Source of the DNA: Paenibacillus popilliae ATCC 14706
GTDB lineage: Bacteria > Bacillota > Bacilli > Paenibacillales > Paenibacillaceae
Reading direction: 5' to 3'
DNA length: 64,000 nt
Assembly (NCBI RefSeq): GCF_000315235.1
Contig: NZ_BALG01000133.1
Span: 62,001 to 126,000, forward strand
Below the pieces are notes generated by a model, which was given only the letters and a program-made list of their open reading frames with translations, had not been told where the DNA came from and made no database searches. How positions within the stretch are numbered: the stretch's first letter is position 1; the number at the start of each line of letters is the position of its first letter. The position numbers and the translations under genes are program-made. This document shows, one piece after another, positions 55,937 to 62,509 of this stretch.

Positions 55937-56025
55937 TACCGCTCTAAACGGAACATACAATATGAAAGGAGAAAAAAATTTCGCTAAAAACGAAATAAGC
56001 ACTTGTAATTCCGCTTTCGGCGTAA
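55937..56025. promoter_or_regulatory. Three-operator control region of the prophage switch
   Basis: Three 17-base sites of shared form lie between the divergent repressor and Cro-like genes: TACCGCTCTAAACGGAA (55937-55953), TTTCGCTAAAAACGAAA (55979-55995) and TTCCGCTTTCGGCGTAA (56009-56025). All fit T-N-Y-CGCT-N5-CG-N-AA. Centres are 42 and 30 bases apart. The arrangement is like OR1-3 of lambda, so the repressor and the Cro-like protein probably compete here. Confidence 0.72.
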
Positions 56026-56054
56026 TAAAATGTGTTTAGGGAGGTGATACAATC

Positions 56055-56306
56055 ATGAGTACCATTCCTGATTGGATGAAAGATACTTTGAGATCTTTAA
56101 GGATAAAGTTTGGTTATTCTCAATCAGAAGCAGCTTTACTACTGGGGATTAGCAAAAAAACTTTGCAGTTGTGGGAAAAAAATTCAGGTGTTGTCTCTTT
56201 TAGCAAAATGGAGGTCATCGAAGAAGTATACAATACCCCGAGAGACTATATTTTTTTTGGTGATGAATCCGCTTTTAGCGAAATTATGAAGCGGAGGGTA
56301 ATTTAA
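56055..56306 (+). CDS. Cro-like helix-turn-helix protein
   Basis: An 83-residue protein: WMKDTLRSLRIKFGYSQSEAALLLGISKKTLQLWEKNSG is an XRE-type helix-turn-helix, and the rest is a short dimerisation tail. It is divergent from the S24 repressor across the triple operator, the Cro position. GGGAGGTGATA gives a strong start signal. Confidence 0.8.
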   Translation: MSTIPDWMKDTLRSLRIKFGYSQSEAALLLGISKKTLQLWEKNSGVVSFSKMEVIEEVYNTPRDYIFFGDESAFSEIMKRRVI

Positions 56307-56357
56307 AGGGTCGTCCCATGTAAAAGAACTCATAAATATAATCAGGGAGGGGTGAGC

Positions 56358-56504
56358 ATGGGAAGACAACTATTTCCGCCCGATGTTGAAGAGTACCTGC
56401 ACAAAATCTGTTTAAATGCAATACTTCGAGCGATTGAGAGCGGGGCCTTCAAACCACCTGAAGAGCGTACTAATTTAGAGCTTTTGCAGTTAAGCGACTC
56501 GTAA
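56358..56504 (+). CDS. Small phage protein, 48 residues
   Basis: Starts MGRQLFPPDVEEYLHKICLN and ends NLELLQLSDS; mostly helical, acidic, no family recognised. GGGAGGGGTG lies upstream with proper spacing. It follows the Cro-like gene by 50 bases and is likely in the rightward early operon. Confidence 0.55.
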   Translation: MGRQLFPPDVEEYLHKICLNAILRAIESGAFKPPEERTNLELLQLSDS

Positions 56505-56517
56505 GAGTCGCCTTATA

Positions 56518-56540
56518 GGACAAGCCCCTGAAAGGAGATA
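56518..56540 (+). repeat. Leader repeat, copy 1 (GGACAAGCCC...)
   Basis: AGGACAAGCCCCTGAAAGGA precedes the gene at 56548; a near copy (CAGGACAAGCCCTTGAAAGG) lies at 58862-58881 before the gene at 58894. Both end in the ribosome binding site, so a whole translation leader has been duplicated within the prophage. Confidence 0.6.
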
Positions 56541-56547
56541 AACCAGA

Positions 56548-56694
56548 ATGAACGCAGAGGCGAACAAAAAAGTAAACGAATTGATTATCAATTTAAGTAA
56601 CTATATCGAAAAAGTAATGAAAAGCGACTCGGCAGACGATCACGAACGACTGCCAAGCCTGATAGAAGCACTTGCGAAACTAACTAATCTGTAA
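56548..56694 (+). CDS. Small helical phage protein, 48 residues
   Basis: Starts MNAEANKKVNELIINLSNYI and ends IEALAKLTNL. Helical, soluble, no family recognised. GAAAGGAGATAA is upstream. Its last 11 bases overlap the 3' end of the convergent gene at 56684-56878. Confidence 0.6.
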   Translation: MNAEANKKVNELIINLSNYIEKVMKSDSADDHERLPSLIEALAKLTNL

Positions 56695-56878
56695 ATTTAC
56701 CGTTGTAAACGTCATTAACGCCCTTTGCAATCTTTGCATAAAACTCGGAGATTTCTTCAGCGTTGATTTTGTTCAACTCTTCAGTACTTAATGTTGTGGA
56801 TTTCTTCTTTGTAAATAGGCTGTGTTCAATTGCTGCTATCGTAATTTCTTTAGCTATTTCGGCAAAATTCTGAGTCAT
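56684..56878 (-). CDS. Small phage protein behind conserved leftward element
   Basis: A 64-residue protein (MTQNFAEIAKEITIAAIEHS...), helical, unknown. ATG 56878 follows GGAGGGAGGTGAAAC. The region just upstream is copy A of an element shared with the minus-strand genes at 58770 and 59214, suggesting common control of scattered leftward genes. Confidence 0.6.
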   Translation of the reverse strand: MTQNFAEIAKEITIAAIEHSLFTKKKSTTLSTEELNKINAEEISEFYAKIAKGVNDVYNGKFTD

Positions 56879-56883
56879 AGTTT

Positions 56884-56926
56884 CACCTCCCTCCATAGTG
56901 CCTAGACAACTCTATTGTAAAGGGAA
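56884..56926 (-). promoter_or_regulatory. Conserved leftward element, copy A
   Basis: On the minus strand: TTCCC, TTTACAATAGAGTTGTC, TAGGCACTATG, GAGGGAGGTG. About 43 bases shared with copies B and C. TTTACA could be a -35 box. The 3' part is the ribosome binding site of the gene at 56878. Confidence 0.6.
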
Positions 56927-56966
56927 GGCTTGAAGGGTGCAACCAAAATAAGGAAGGGGGATGAAC

Positions 56967-57179
56967 ATGAACAATGAAGAACGGATTGCGGAGCTCGAAA
57001 AGAAAGTGCAAGAGCTTGAATCAGCATTGAACGAAACGAAGGAAGCGACCGTTCAAGCCCTAACACTTATAAGCGCTCAAATGGAGCAGCAACTTAACGA
57101 CCTCATTGAAGACTACAAGAACGGATTTATGGATGTATCACTAAAACTTATTGCTGAAGTGAAAGGAGAATCTGCATGA
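56967..57179 (+). CDS. Small coiled-coil phage protein
   Basis: A 70-residue protein with a heptad pattern (RIAELEKKVQELESALNETKEA) and a second helix. Similar short coiled-coil proteins are common in Bacillales phages; no function is known. ATG 56967 sits 6 bases after AAGGGGG. The stop overlaps the next start (ATGA). Confidence 0.6.
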   Translation: MNNEERIAELEKKVQELESALNETKEATVQALTLISAQMEQQLNDLIEDYKNGFMDVSLKLIAEVKGESA

Positions 57180-57286
57180 ACCAAAATAGCGGCAAGCAGA
57201 TGGAACGCGAACAAACGACAATCCGCCTGCCTGATGAGCTAATGAAGGAACTCAAGCAAGAGGCGGAGCGTAAGGGGATTAGCTAA
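57176..57286 (+). CDS. Ribbon-helix-helix-like peptide, 36 residues, perhaps truncated
   Basis: EQTTIRLPDELMKELKQEAE followed by RKGIS is the strand and first helix of an Arc/MetJ-type DNA-binding protein. The frame stops where the second helix should begin, so it may be a truncated repressor. The start overlaps the previous stop by 4 bases. Confidence 0.5.
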   Translation: MNQNSGKQMEREQTTIRLPDELMKELKQEAERKGIS

Positions 57287-57555
57287 TTAGTTCTTTTTAT
57301 TGCGGCTTCTTGTTCAATGGAACGGACAGATAATACTTCAATGATTCCTTCTTGGCGTTCTTGCGATAATTCCACACGTCTCACCGTTTCGTTGGTCTCC
57401 AGCGTGGCTTGTTTAATCATTGGGATTAGTGCAGTGTCTTTTTCGATGCTATCAAGTCGCTCATTCATTTTTTTCTGCTCGGCTTCGAGCTTCTGTTGAC
57501 CAGCCTTGAGTTCTCTAAGTTCCGACAAGATTTGATGTAAAAGTTCGTTTTCCAT
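57283..57555 (-). CDS. Coiled-coil phage protein
   Basis: A 90-residue Glu/Lys-rich helix protein (LLHQILSELRELKAGQQKLE, KKMNERLDSIEKDTALI, VRRVELSQERQEGI). This type of small protein is frequent in Bacillales prophages and unassigned. ATG 57555 lies 9 bases after AAAGGA. Its end overlaps the convergent RHH-like gene by 4 bases. Confidence 0.65.
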   Translation of the reverse strand: MENELLHQILSELRELKAGQQKLEAEQKKMNERLDSIEKDTALIPMIKQATLETNETVRRVELSQERQEGIIEVLSVRSIEQEAAIKRTN

Positions 57556-57628
57556 CGACGTCATTCCTTTCTGGCATGTATTTACTTCCATTGTACAGGT
57601 CGAGTAGGGGACAAGCAACAGTCGTCAA

Positions 57629-57850
57629 CTAGTGACGGCGCGGATCGTCGGAACGCCCGACAAGGTAGTCAAGGGATACGTCGAAGTAGTCGGCTAGTAT
57701 AATGATGGACAAATGATCAAGACCACGTTGGTCTGCTTCAATGTATTGTGCTGCTCTAACTGATTTAAATCCAAGGATTTCAGCTAATTTTTTTTGGGTG
57801 AGATTATTTTGTTCACGCAATTGCTTGATTCTTTCTCCTAAAGTAGGCAC
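57629..57850 (-). CDS. XRE-family repressor (second switch)
   Basis: A 73-residue helix-turn-helix protein (GERIKQLREQNNLTQKKLAEIL...AAQYIEADQRGLD...LADYFDVSLDYLVGRSD), the compact CI-like form without protease domain. GTG start at 57850. It is divergent from another XRE gene at 57951 across two palindromic sites, forming a second regulatory pair in the prophage. Confidence 0.78.
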   Translation of the reverse strand: MPTLGERIKQLREQNNLTQKKLAEILGFKSVRAAQYIEADQRGLDHLSIIILADYFDVSLDYLVGRSDDPRRH

Positions 57851-57878
57851 GTAAAAAACAACCTTTCAAAAAAAATAT

Positions 57879-57931
57879 TGACATGAACAAGTTGTTCGCT
57901 ATATAATCCAATTATGCGAACGAAATGTTCG
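57879..57931 (+). promoter_or_regulatory. Promoter with two GAAC/GTTC palindromes
   Basis: TTGACA (57879-57884), 17 bases, TATAAT (57902-57907). GAACAAGTTGTTC (57886-57898) fills the spacer and CGAACGAAATGTTCG (57917-57931) covers the start region. Both share GAAC...GTTC arms with 5-base centres, so one XRE protein probably binds both and blocks this promoter. Confidence 0.75.
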
Positions 57932-57950
57932 TAAATAAAAGGTGGCGGTG

Positions 57951-58151
57951 ATGGTGAATAAGTTGAAACAAATTCGAGAAACAAAAGGCATGACACAGCA
58001 AGAAGCGGCTAATGCGCTAGGCGTTACAGTAAGGATGTACCAACACATCGAAAAAGGCACAAGACGCCCGTCATATGAAGTCCTGTGCAAACTCGAAAAT
58101 CTGTTTGGAATGACTCATCGGGAACTTTTGGCGAAGACCGATGAGGCGTAA
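57951..58151 (+). CDS. XRE-family regulator (divergent partner)
   Basis: A 66-residue helix-turn-helix protein (LKQIRETKGMTQQEAANALGVTVRMYQHIEKGTRRPS...LENLFGMTHRELL). It is transcribed from the operator-bearing promoter at 57879-57931. ATG 57951 follows AAAGGTGG. It may act as Cro to the protein at 57629. Confidence 0.78.
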   Translation: MVNKLKQIRETKGMTQQEAANALGVTVRMYQHIEKGTRRPSYEVLCKLENLFGMTHRELLAKTDEA

Positions 58152-58224
58152 AAAACAAACTTAGTTTCATTGTAGCAAGAGGAACGATGGATAAGCAAAT
58201 AGGAAATGAAGGGAGACGGAATAA

Positions 58225-58407
58225 ATGGATAAGATATACCTTACTGGTTATGAGATTAGAAACCCAGTCGCTCCTGAACAAAATAATTTTAAATTGAGCC
58301 AAGTTCGACTGGATTTAACAGTTAGTTATGAGGGTGACGATATGTCGCTCGAGGTATATGAAAAATTGATAAGAGGGATTAACTCTTACTTAGAGACGTT
58401 AAACTAA
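58225..58407 (+). CDS. Small phage protein, 60 residues
   Basis: MDKIYLTGYEIRNPVAPEQN and later VRLDLTVSYEGDDMSLEVYE: a mixed alpha/beta protein of unknown family. GAAGGGAG lies upstream. Its end overlaps the convergent DUF2513-like gene by 9 bases. Confidence 0.55.
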   Translation: MDKIYLTGYEIRNPVAPEQNNFKLSQVRLDLTVSYEGDDMSLEVYEKLIRGINSYLETLN

Positions 58408-58770
58408 TCCTAGTTTTCTTTTCACATAGCTACTTGCAAGTTCAGCCAATACGGTTAATGAAACCCCGGAAAGTTTAGAAGCAGCGGATTTAGTTTCTAC
58501 CCAAATTCTATCATCACGGATGTTATCTAAAAATAGGTGACCAAAGTAAGTTAAGCTTTTAATTTTTAAATCATTTAAACCTATTGATTTAATTTCTGTA
58601 GCATCAATATAGCCTGCTTCTAGTAATTTAAGTGCCGTATAAAAAATATCTTCTTTAGAATACTGTTGCATTTTCTCATGGATACTCCCAGTACTAAAGT
58701 ATTTTCCTAGAGGTAATTCTTCTTCAATAGTGAGTAGTAAATCTCTAACGCAGTCATGTTGTAGTTTCAA
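58399..58770 (-). CDS. DUF2513-like phage protein
   Basis: A 123-residue protein starting MKLQHDCVRDLLLTIEEELP, the hallmark of DUF2513 (common in Firmicute prophages). Winged-helix features follow (YTALKLLEAGYIDATEI, SLTYFGHLFLDNIRDD). Function unknown. The start is TTG- or ATG-type after GAAGGGAGGTGCG; copy B of the leftward element precedes it. Confidence 0.75.
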   Translation of the reverse strand: MKLQHDCVRDLLLTIEEELPLGKYFSTGSIHEKMQQYSKEDIFYTALKLLEAGYIDATEIKSIGLNDLKIKSLTYFGHLFLDNIRDDRIWVETKSAASKLSGVSLTVLAELASSYVKRKLGLV

Positions 58771-58778
58771 TTATCGCA

Positions 58779-58824
58779 CCTCCCTTCAATTAGTAGTCTC
58801 GACAACTCTATTTTAAAGGGAATT
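58779..58824 (-). promoter_or_regulatory. Conserved leftward element, copy B
   Basis: On the minus strand: TTCCC, TTTAAAATAGAGTTGTC, GAGACTACTAATT, GAAGGGAGGTG. It differs from copies A and C by one base in the TTTACA box. Confidence 0.6.
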
Positions 58825-58861
58825 TAGGAAAATGCAAAACAACATGAACCTACATAATTTA

Positions 58862-58885
58862 CAGGACAAGCCCTTGAAAGGGGAT
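58862..58885 (+). repeat. Leader repeat, copy 2
   Basis: CAGGACAAGCCCTTGAAAGG and the following GGATAT match the leader at 56518-56540 closely. Confidence 0.6.
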
Positions 58886-58893
58886 ATGAACAG

Positions 58894-59085
58894 TTGAAAG
58901 CCAAAATCATCGTACTGGTGAGTGGCGATGTATATGAGGATGTTGAAATAAACGAAGTTAGAAAAGGCGTCCTGCCGAAGGAAATGGATTCTATGATTGA
59001 ACTTTCATTCGGCAAGACAAGAATTTACATCAATGCAGCAATGATAGTCTCCTTAGAACCTGATGTGCAGTTAAAGTCTTTGTAG
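58894..59085 (+). CDS. Small phage protein, TTG start
   Basis: A 63-residue protein (MKAKIIVLVSGDVYEDVEIN...) with a beta-rich N-terminus and an end like SFGKTRIYINAAMIVSLEPD. No family recognised. TTG 58894 is in frame after GAAAGGGG; the nearby ATG at 58886 is out of frame and stops after three codons. Confidence 0.5.
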   Translation: MKAKIIVLVSGDVYEDVEINEVRKGVLPKEMDSMIELSFGKTRIYINAAMIVSLEPDVQLKSL

Positions 59086-59214
59086 TTACTTTTTCTTAGT
59101 CTGAGATAGAGCGCTACCTGCGACTTTCTTTGAAGCTGCGCTATATCTATTGTCGTGTAGAATCTTGGATGCAGTAGAAGCGACAGATTTAGATGTTTGC
59201 TTCTTGTTAGGCAT
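59086..59214 (-). CDS. Basic Ser/Ala/Lys-rich phage peptide, 42 residues
   Basis: Reads MPNKKQTSKSVASTASKILH and ends SALSQTKKK: strongly basic, low complexity, like small phage proteins of unknown role. GAAGGGAGGTGAGAAC gives a perfect start signal and copy C of the leftward element lies upstream. It converges with the previous gene without a gap. Confidence 0.6.
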   Translation of the reverse strand: MPNKKQTSKSVASTASKILHDNRYSAASKKVAGSALSQTKKK

Positions 59215-59220
59215 GGTTCT

Positions 59221-59265
59221 CACCTCCCTTCGATGGTAGTCTGGACAACTCTATTGTAAAGGGAA
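59221..59265 (-). promoter_or_regulatory. Conserved leftward element, copy C
   Basis: On the minus strand: TTCCC, TTTACAATAGAGTTGTC, CAGACTACCATC, GAAGGGAGGTG. Identical to copy A over the first 22 bases. Confidence 0.6.
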
Positions 59266-59300
59266 ATGGAACTATATTACAACGTGAAAGGGAAATCTGC

Positions 59301-59957
59301 ATGAACCAGTTAGTATTCGTATCAAATGGACGAGCAGTAACAGACAGCCTGACTGTAGCGGAGGTGTTCGAGAAGGCACATGATAAAGTGCTGCGAGATA
59401 TCCGGGAACTTGGATGTAGCGATGAATTTCGACTCTCCAATTTTGGCGCGTCGGTATATGTGAACGGCCAAGGCCGGGAAATGCCAAAGTATTTGATTAC
59501 CGAGAAAGGGTTCACGCTCTTGGCAATGGGCTATACCGGGCAGAAGGCCATGGAATTTAAAGAGAGGTATATCGCAGAATTTGAAGGCATGCGGCAGCAA
59601 TTGCAAAACGGCGTGCCGGTACTCTCACCACAAGAGGCGATGGCAGTCGCATTGCAGCAGACGGCAGAGATGATGAAGGCAGTCCCGAAACTTGAAAATC
59701 GGATTGAGACGGTGGAACAGAAGGTAGACGAGCAGATAACGCTCAACAGCGGAGAGCAGCGCCGGCTTCAGAAGGCAGTCAACACGAAGGTATGTAGCAT
59801 CGAACCAGATAAGGAACTGCGCACTGGGCTGTTCCGGCAACTCCACAGGGAAATTAAGGATCGTTGGGGAGTGCCAAGTTACAAAGATGTGCGGCGACAG
59901 GATTTACAAGGCGCACTGCGATATGTGGATGCTTGGCTGCCGAAGAAAGCTAATTAA
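59301..59957 (+). CDS. Rha-family regulator with ORF6C domain (antirepressor-like)
   Basis: A 218-residue phage regulator. The N-terminal Rha domain (about 1-90: VSNGRAVTDSLTVAEVFEK, HDKVLRDIREL, YLITEKGFTLLAMGYTG) is joined by a coiled coil to a C-terminal ORF6C-type DNA-binding domain (about 140-218, ending YKDVRRQDLQGALRYVDAW). Such proteins modulate lysogeny and early genes. The start follows GAAAGGGA. Confidence 0.88.
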   Translation: MNQLVFVSNGRAVTDSLTVAEVFEKAHDKVLRDIRELGCSDEFRLSNFGASVYVNGQGREMPKYLITEKGFTLLAMGYTGQKAMEFKERYIAEFEGMRQQLQNGVPVLSPQEAMAVALQQTAEMMKAVPKLENRIETVEQKVDEQITLNSGEQRRLQKAVNTKVCSIEPDKELRTGLFRQLHREIKDRWGVPSYKDVRRQDLQGALRYVDAWLPKKAN

Positions 59958-59972
59958 GAAAGGGACATGAAA

Positions 59973-60149
59973 ATGAAAATGAAAACTCAAATGATCAGCG
60001 TAAAAGCAGGAGAGACATGCAAAATCGACATGGGAGTCTATGGTATGAACGTGGAAGGGCCAGCGATTATTGTGGTCATTAAAGAAAAAGGCCCGAATGA
60101 TACGAGCCTTCAAACGAATGAGGAGATAAACCAGCATTGGAAGGGGTGA
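59973..60149 (+). CDS. Small phage protein, 58 residues
   Basis: MKMKTQMISVKAGETCKIDM...GPAIIVVIKEKG: a short beta-rich protein, unknown. ATG 59973 has AAAGGG 8 bases upstream; ATG 59967 is too close to it. Confidence 0.5.
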   Translation: MKMKTQMISVKAGETCKIDMGVYGMNVEGPAIIVVIKEKGPNDTSLQTNEEINQHWKG

Positions 60150-60155
60150 AGAAAG

Positions 60156-60248
60156 GTGAAGAAAAGTAGTGGGGGAGTACCACTTTGGTGTTGGGCTATA
60201 ACATGGGGATTGATGGTAGCTGCATTTGTAATGTCGTTCATAAAATGA
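60156..60248 (+). CDS. 30-residue membrane peptide
   Basis: GTG-started frame MKKSSGGVPLWCWAITWGLM then VAAFVMSFIK: a Lys-rich start and one hydrophobic helix. The overlapping AAGGGGTG gives a start signal. Size and form allow a phage membrane peptide but no family was recognised. Confidence 0.4.
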   Translation: MKKSSGGVPLWCWAITWGLMVAAFVMSFIK

Positions 60249-60249
60249 T

Positions 60250-60510
60250 TCAGAAGAAAAACGACTTGATGAAGGCAGCTGTCGCGATAGTGGTTGTAAT
60301 AATGTACCGTATCCATTCGTTTCTTTTAGCTTTTGATAGTTTATGTTCAGACTCTAAAACTATCTTTCCCTCAAATGTTATTTCGAGTGGGGTGTCAGGG
60401 CTAACAGGACTATCTTTTGTTAACTTTTTAAAAGCTGCATGATTCGATTCAATGCGCAGATAACCTTTTTTTCGTAGATAACCAACTGGTTCGGCGAAAG
60501 TATCACCCAT
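60250..60510 (-). CDS. Phage protein with winged-helix-like part and C-terminal helix
   Basis: An 86-residue protein. GYLRKKGYLRI...ITFEGKIVLES looks like the end of a winged helix; a membrane helix (IRYIITTTIATAAFIKSFFF) ends the chain. An in-frame stop lies 10 codons upstream of the ATG and the start signal is weak, so it may be a truncated gene. It converges with the peptide gene at 60248. Confidence 0.5.
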   Translation of the reverse strand: MGDTFAEPVGYLRKKGYLRIESNHAAFKKLTKDSPVSPDTPLEITFEGKIVLESEHKLSKAKRNEWIRYIITTTIATAAFIKSFFF

Positions 60511-60567
60511 TTTTACTCTAGCATCCAGAATCGAGGTTTACAACCATTAGAAAGGAGATGAATCAGC

Positions 60568-60744
60568 ATGAATCCGTCACGATTAAAAGGAACATTTAGC
60601 GCAAGAGTAGTGCATGTACTTGAAACAAAGGCGCTAAGAGGGAGAGGAACAGAAAAAGATCCCTTTAGAGTAGTCACCCAATATTGGGATCTAGACGGAA
60701 ATTTACTTGCGGAGAGTGAGGGGCCACATGAACCAGACGCTTGA
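60568..60744 (+). CDS. Small phage protein, 58 residues
   Basis: MNPSRLKGTFSARVVHVLET...PFRVVTQYWDLDGNLLAES: beta-rich, resembling short phage proteins that end in an YWDxDGxLL motif. AAAGGAGATGA is upstream. Its end overlaps the next gene by 17 bases. Confidence 0.6.
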   Translation: MNPSRLKGTFSARVVHVLETKALRGRGTEKDPFRVVTQYWDLDGNLLAESEGPHEPDA

Positions 60745-60997
60745 AGAATTAATGGATGCAATGAAACCCGAGCATGCCTATGAACTCGAAAGGAATCTAT
60801 ACCAGGGCGAGATTCTAAAGTCAAACATTAAAAAATTGGATCATCTTTATTGTTTTGAATTTTTGGTTGAATCGAAATATGGAACAAGGATCATTACAGG
60901 GTACTACAACCTCGAGCGCGGTCTAACCTACGAATGTGACGCTGACATTAGAATCATTGAGACGCTACTCGATTGGGCAAGGGACGACGACCTATGA
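60728..60997 (+). CDS. Small phage protein, 89 residues
   Basis: MNQTLEELMDAMKPEHAYEL...YCFEFLVESKYGTRIITGYY: alpha/beta, acidic, unknown. ATG 60728 follows GTGAGGGG. A 27-codon frame at 60994 overlaps its stop (ATGA) and may be translated by coupling. Confidence 0.55.
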   Translation: MNQTLEELMDAMKPEHAYELERNLYQGEILKSNIKKLDHLYCFEFLVESKYGTRIITGYYNLERGLTYECDADIRIIETLLDWARDDDL

Positions 60998-61043
60998 TTA
61001 CGGGCACGGAGTTTTTCGCGGTATATATGAGGAGGACCACCAC

Positions 61044-61172
61044 ATGCCAATACCAGATGAGCTACTCGACCACTTAGCCGAGCGTTACTACCGGGAGTAT
61101 ATCGACCCAAGGAAGTGCAAATTTATCACCTGGGCGGCCATTGAGGCCGAGAAGCTAGGGTTTAGATTATGA
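61044..61172 (+). CDS. Small phage protein, 42 residues
   Basis: MPIPDELLDHLAERYYREYI then TWAAIEAEKLGFRL. GAGGAGG lies 8 bases upstream of ATG 61044, which is why this start is preferred over a longer in-frame reading inside the previous gene. Unknown function. Confidence 0.55.
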   Translation: MPIPDELLDHLAERYYREYIDPRKCKFITWAAIEAEKLGFRL

Positions 61173-61176
61173 GAGG

Positions 61177-61335
61177 ATGGATCTTTCCAAAGTAAAAACG
61201 ACTGACCTGCTCAATGAACTATCGAACAGGCCAGGTGTGGAAAGGGCTGCTTCCGACCCATATGCTTTGTTCGAGTTGACAAGAAAATACGCCTTTGACT
61301 GCGAAGCGGTTGTCTTAACAGAGAGGGGGAGGTGA
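61177..61335 (+). CDS. BC1881-like phage protein, 52 residues
   Basis: MDLSKVKTTDLLNELSNRPG...DPYALFELTRKYAF resembles short Bacillus phage proteins of the BC1881 type (…LSKVSTKELVEELSKREGV pattern). Function unknown. No strong start signal; the stop overlaps the leader of the next gene. Confidence 0.55.
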   Translation: MDLSKVKTTDLLNELSNRPGVERAASDPYALFELTRKYAFDCEAVVLTERGR

Positions 61336-61343
61336 GAGAGGAT

Positions 61344-61553
61344 ATGAAAAAAGCTGAGCTCATCGCGAAATTGAACGAACTATTCGGAGATGAAGATGTG
61401 GAAATCTACGTGGAAAGGGTAGAGAAGTGCTTTGCAATCAGTATCGACCAAGGCGGAAACGCGACTATTAAGCCATCAGGGGTCAAGAGTACATTTAAAG
61501 ATGACTTTGAAATCTATATGGATCAAGATGGCGACGCGATTATTGAGCCTTAA
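61344..61553 (+). CDS. Small acidic phage protein with internal repeat
   Basis: A 69-residue protein. Two similar blocks, SIDQGGNATIKP and YMDQDGDAIIEP, suggest a small beta-repeat fold. AGAGAGGAT precedes ATG 61344. No family recognised. Confidence 0.55.
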   Translation: MKKAELIAKLNELFGDEDVEIYVERVEKCFAISIDQGGNATIKPSGVKSTFKDDFEIYMDQDGDAIIEP

Positions 61554-61575
61554 TCAATTGTAGGGGGTTAACGAG

Positions 61576-62274
61576 ATGGTAGAACGCAAATACGAATTTA
61601 CCGGGGAAACGATAGAGCATTCTGGAACTGTCACGCTGCATCGCATCCGCGCCGTGAGGGACTTTGATGACGTCAAGGTTGGCGATGTCGGCGGGTGGAT
61701 TGAATCCGAACACAACCTCAGTCATAACGGTGATTGTTGGCTGTATGGCAACTCTAAAGTGTTCGAATGCGGGCAAGTTGGCGGCAATGCAAAAATTAAG
61801 CACTCAAATGTATTTAATAACGCCCAGATTCTCGGAAACATCACCGTGTGTAGTTCGAATGTATACGACAGCGCCGTTGTAATAGGTCGCGCCCAAATAG
61901 AGCAGAGCCAGCTAGGCCAACACGCCCGTATCAGCGGGGGCAGCCAGATTTGCAAGTCGAGGATCGGTAACTACGCTCGTATAGAGGGCAGCGTAGTAAA
62001 AGGTGCGGATATTGGAGTACCGTGCCACATCCGCCACGGACACATAGAGTCCAGCCGCGACTTGCTAACGATAGGGCCGATTGGCTCGGAAGATGGGACC
62101 TTAACCGCCTATCGTGGCAAGAGCGGTATTCTAGTCACTCGCGGGTGTTTCACAGGGACCCTTGGCGAGTTTACAATAGCTGTCGAGAATCGTCACGGTG
62201 ATAATCTGCACGGTCGTTTATATCAATCGACGATAGAGTTCATCGAGCTGTACTTCAGCGAGGATCGGTCATGA
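61576..62274 (+). CDS. Left-handed beta-helix (hexapeptide-like) phage protein
   Basis: A 232-residue protein. A short N-domain (YEFTGETIEHSGTVTLHRIR) is followed by a run of hexapeptide-like turns (GNSKVFECGQVGGNAKIKHS, NAQILGNITV, SAVVIGRAQIEQS, NYARIEGSVV). This fold is seen in acyltransferases and in phage-borne YdcK-like proteins of unknown role. No acyltransferase catalytic His is obvious. The stop overlaps the next start. Confidence 0.7.
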   Translation: MVERKYEFTGETIEHSGTVTLHRIRAVRDFDDVKVGDVGGWIESEHNLSHNGDCWLYGNSKVFECGQVGGNAKIKHSNVFNNAQILGNITVCSSNVYDSAVVIGRAQIEQSQLGQHARISGGSQICKSRIGNYARIEGSVVKGADIGVPCHIRHGHIESSRDLLTIGPIGSEDGTLTAYRGKSGILVTRGCFTGTLGEFTIAVENRHGDNLHGRLYQSTIEFIELYFSEDRS

Positions 62275-62396
62275 CGCAGAACCAACGGTTACGTGTTTGC
62301 TTGCGCCTGCTGCTAATGTGCATTCTTACGAAATCCTGGCGTGCACGCAAATTGTATAAGAAGCAGTACCAACGTCTAGCGAGCAAATTGCAATGA
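62271..62396 (+). CDS. Basic phage peptide, 41 residues
   Basis: MTQNQRLRVCLRLLLMCILT then SWRARKLYKKQYQRLA. Arg/Lys-rich with a hydrophobic segment. Start and stop overlap the neighbouring genes by 4 bases, so translation is coupled. Unknown function. Confidence 0.5.
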   Translation: MTQNQRLRVCLRLLLMCILTKSWRARKLYKKQYQRLASKLQ

Positions 62397-62509
62397 AAAA
62401 CAGCTCCTTGCGGGATAGGAGCCGCGCGGAGCTGCAAAACCAAGAATATAAAGCCAGTTTAGCACTGGCGGAAGGAGATTTCAATGGAATCAACAGGTAT
62501 CGTTCGTAA
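62393..62509 (+). CDS. Small phage peptide, 38 residues
   Basis: MKNSSLRDRSRAELQNQEYK then ASLALAEGDFNGINRYRS. Its ATG overlaps the preceding stop and its end overlaps the AbrB-like gene start by 26 bases. Support is from coupling only. Confidence 0.35.
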   Translation: MKNSSLRDRSRAELQNQEYKASLALAEGDFNGINRYRS

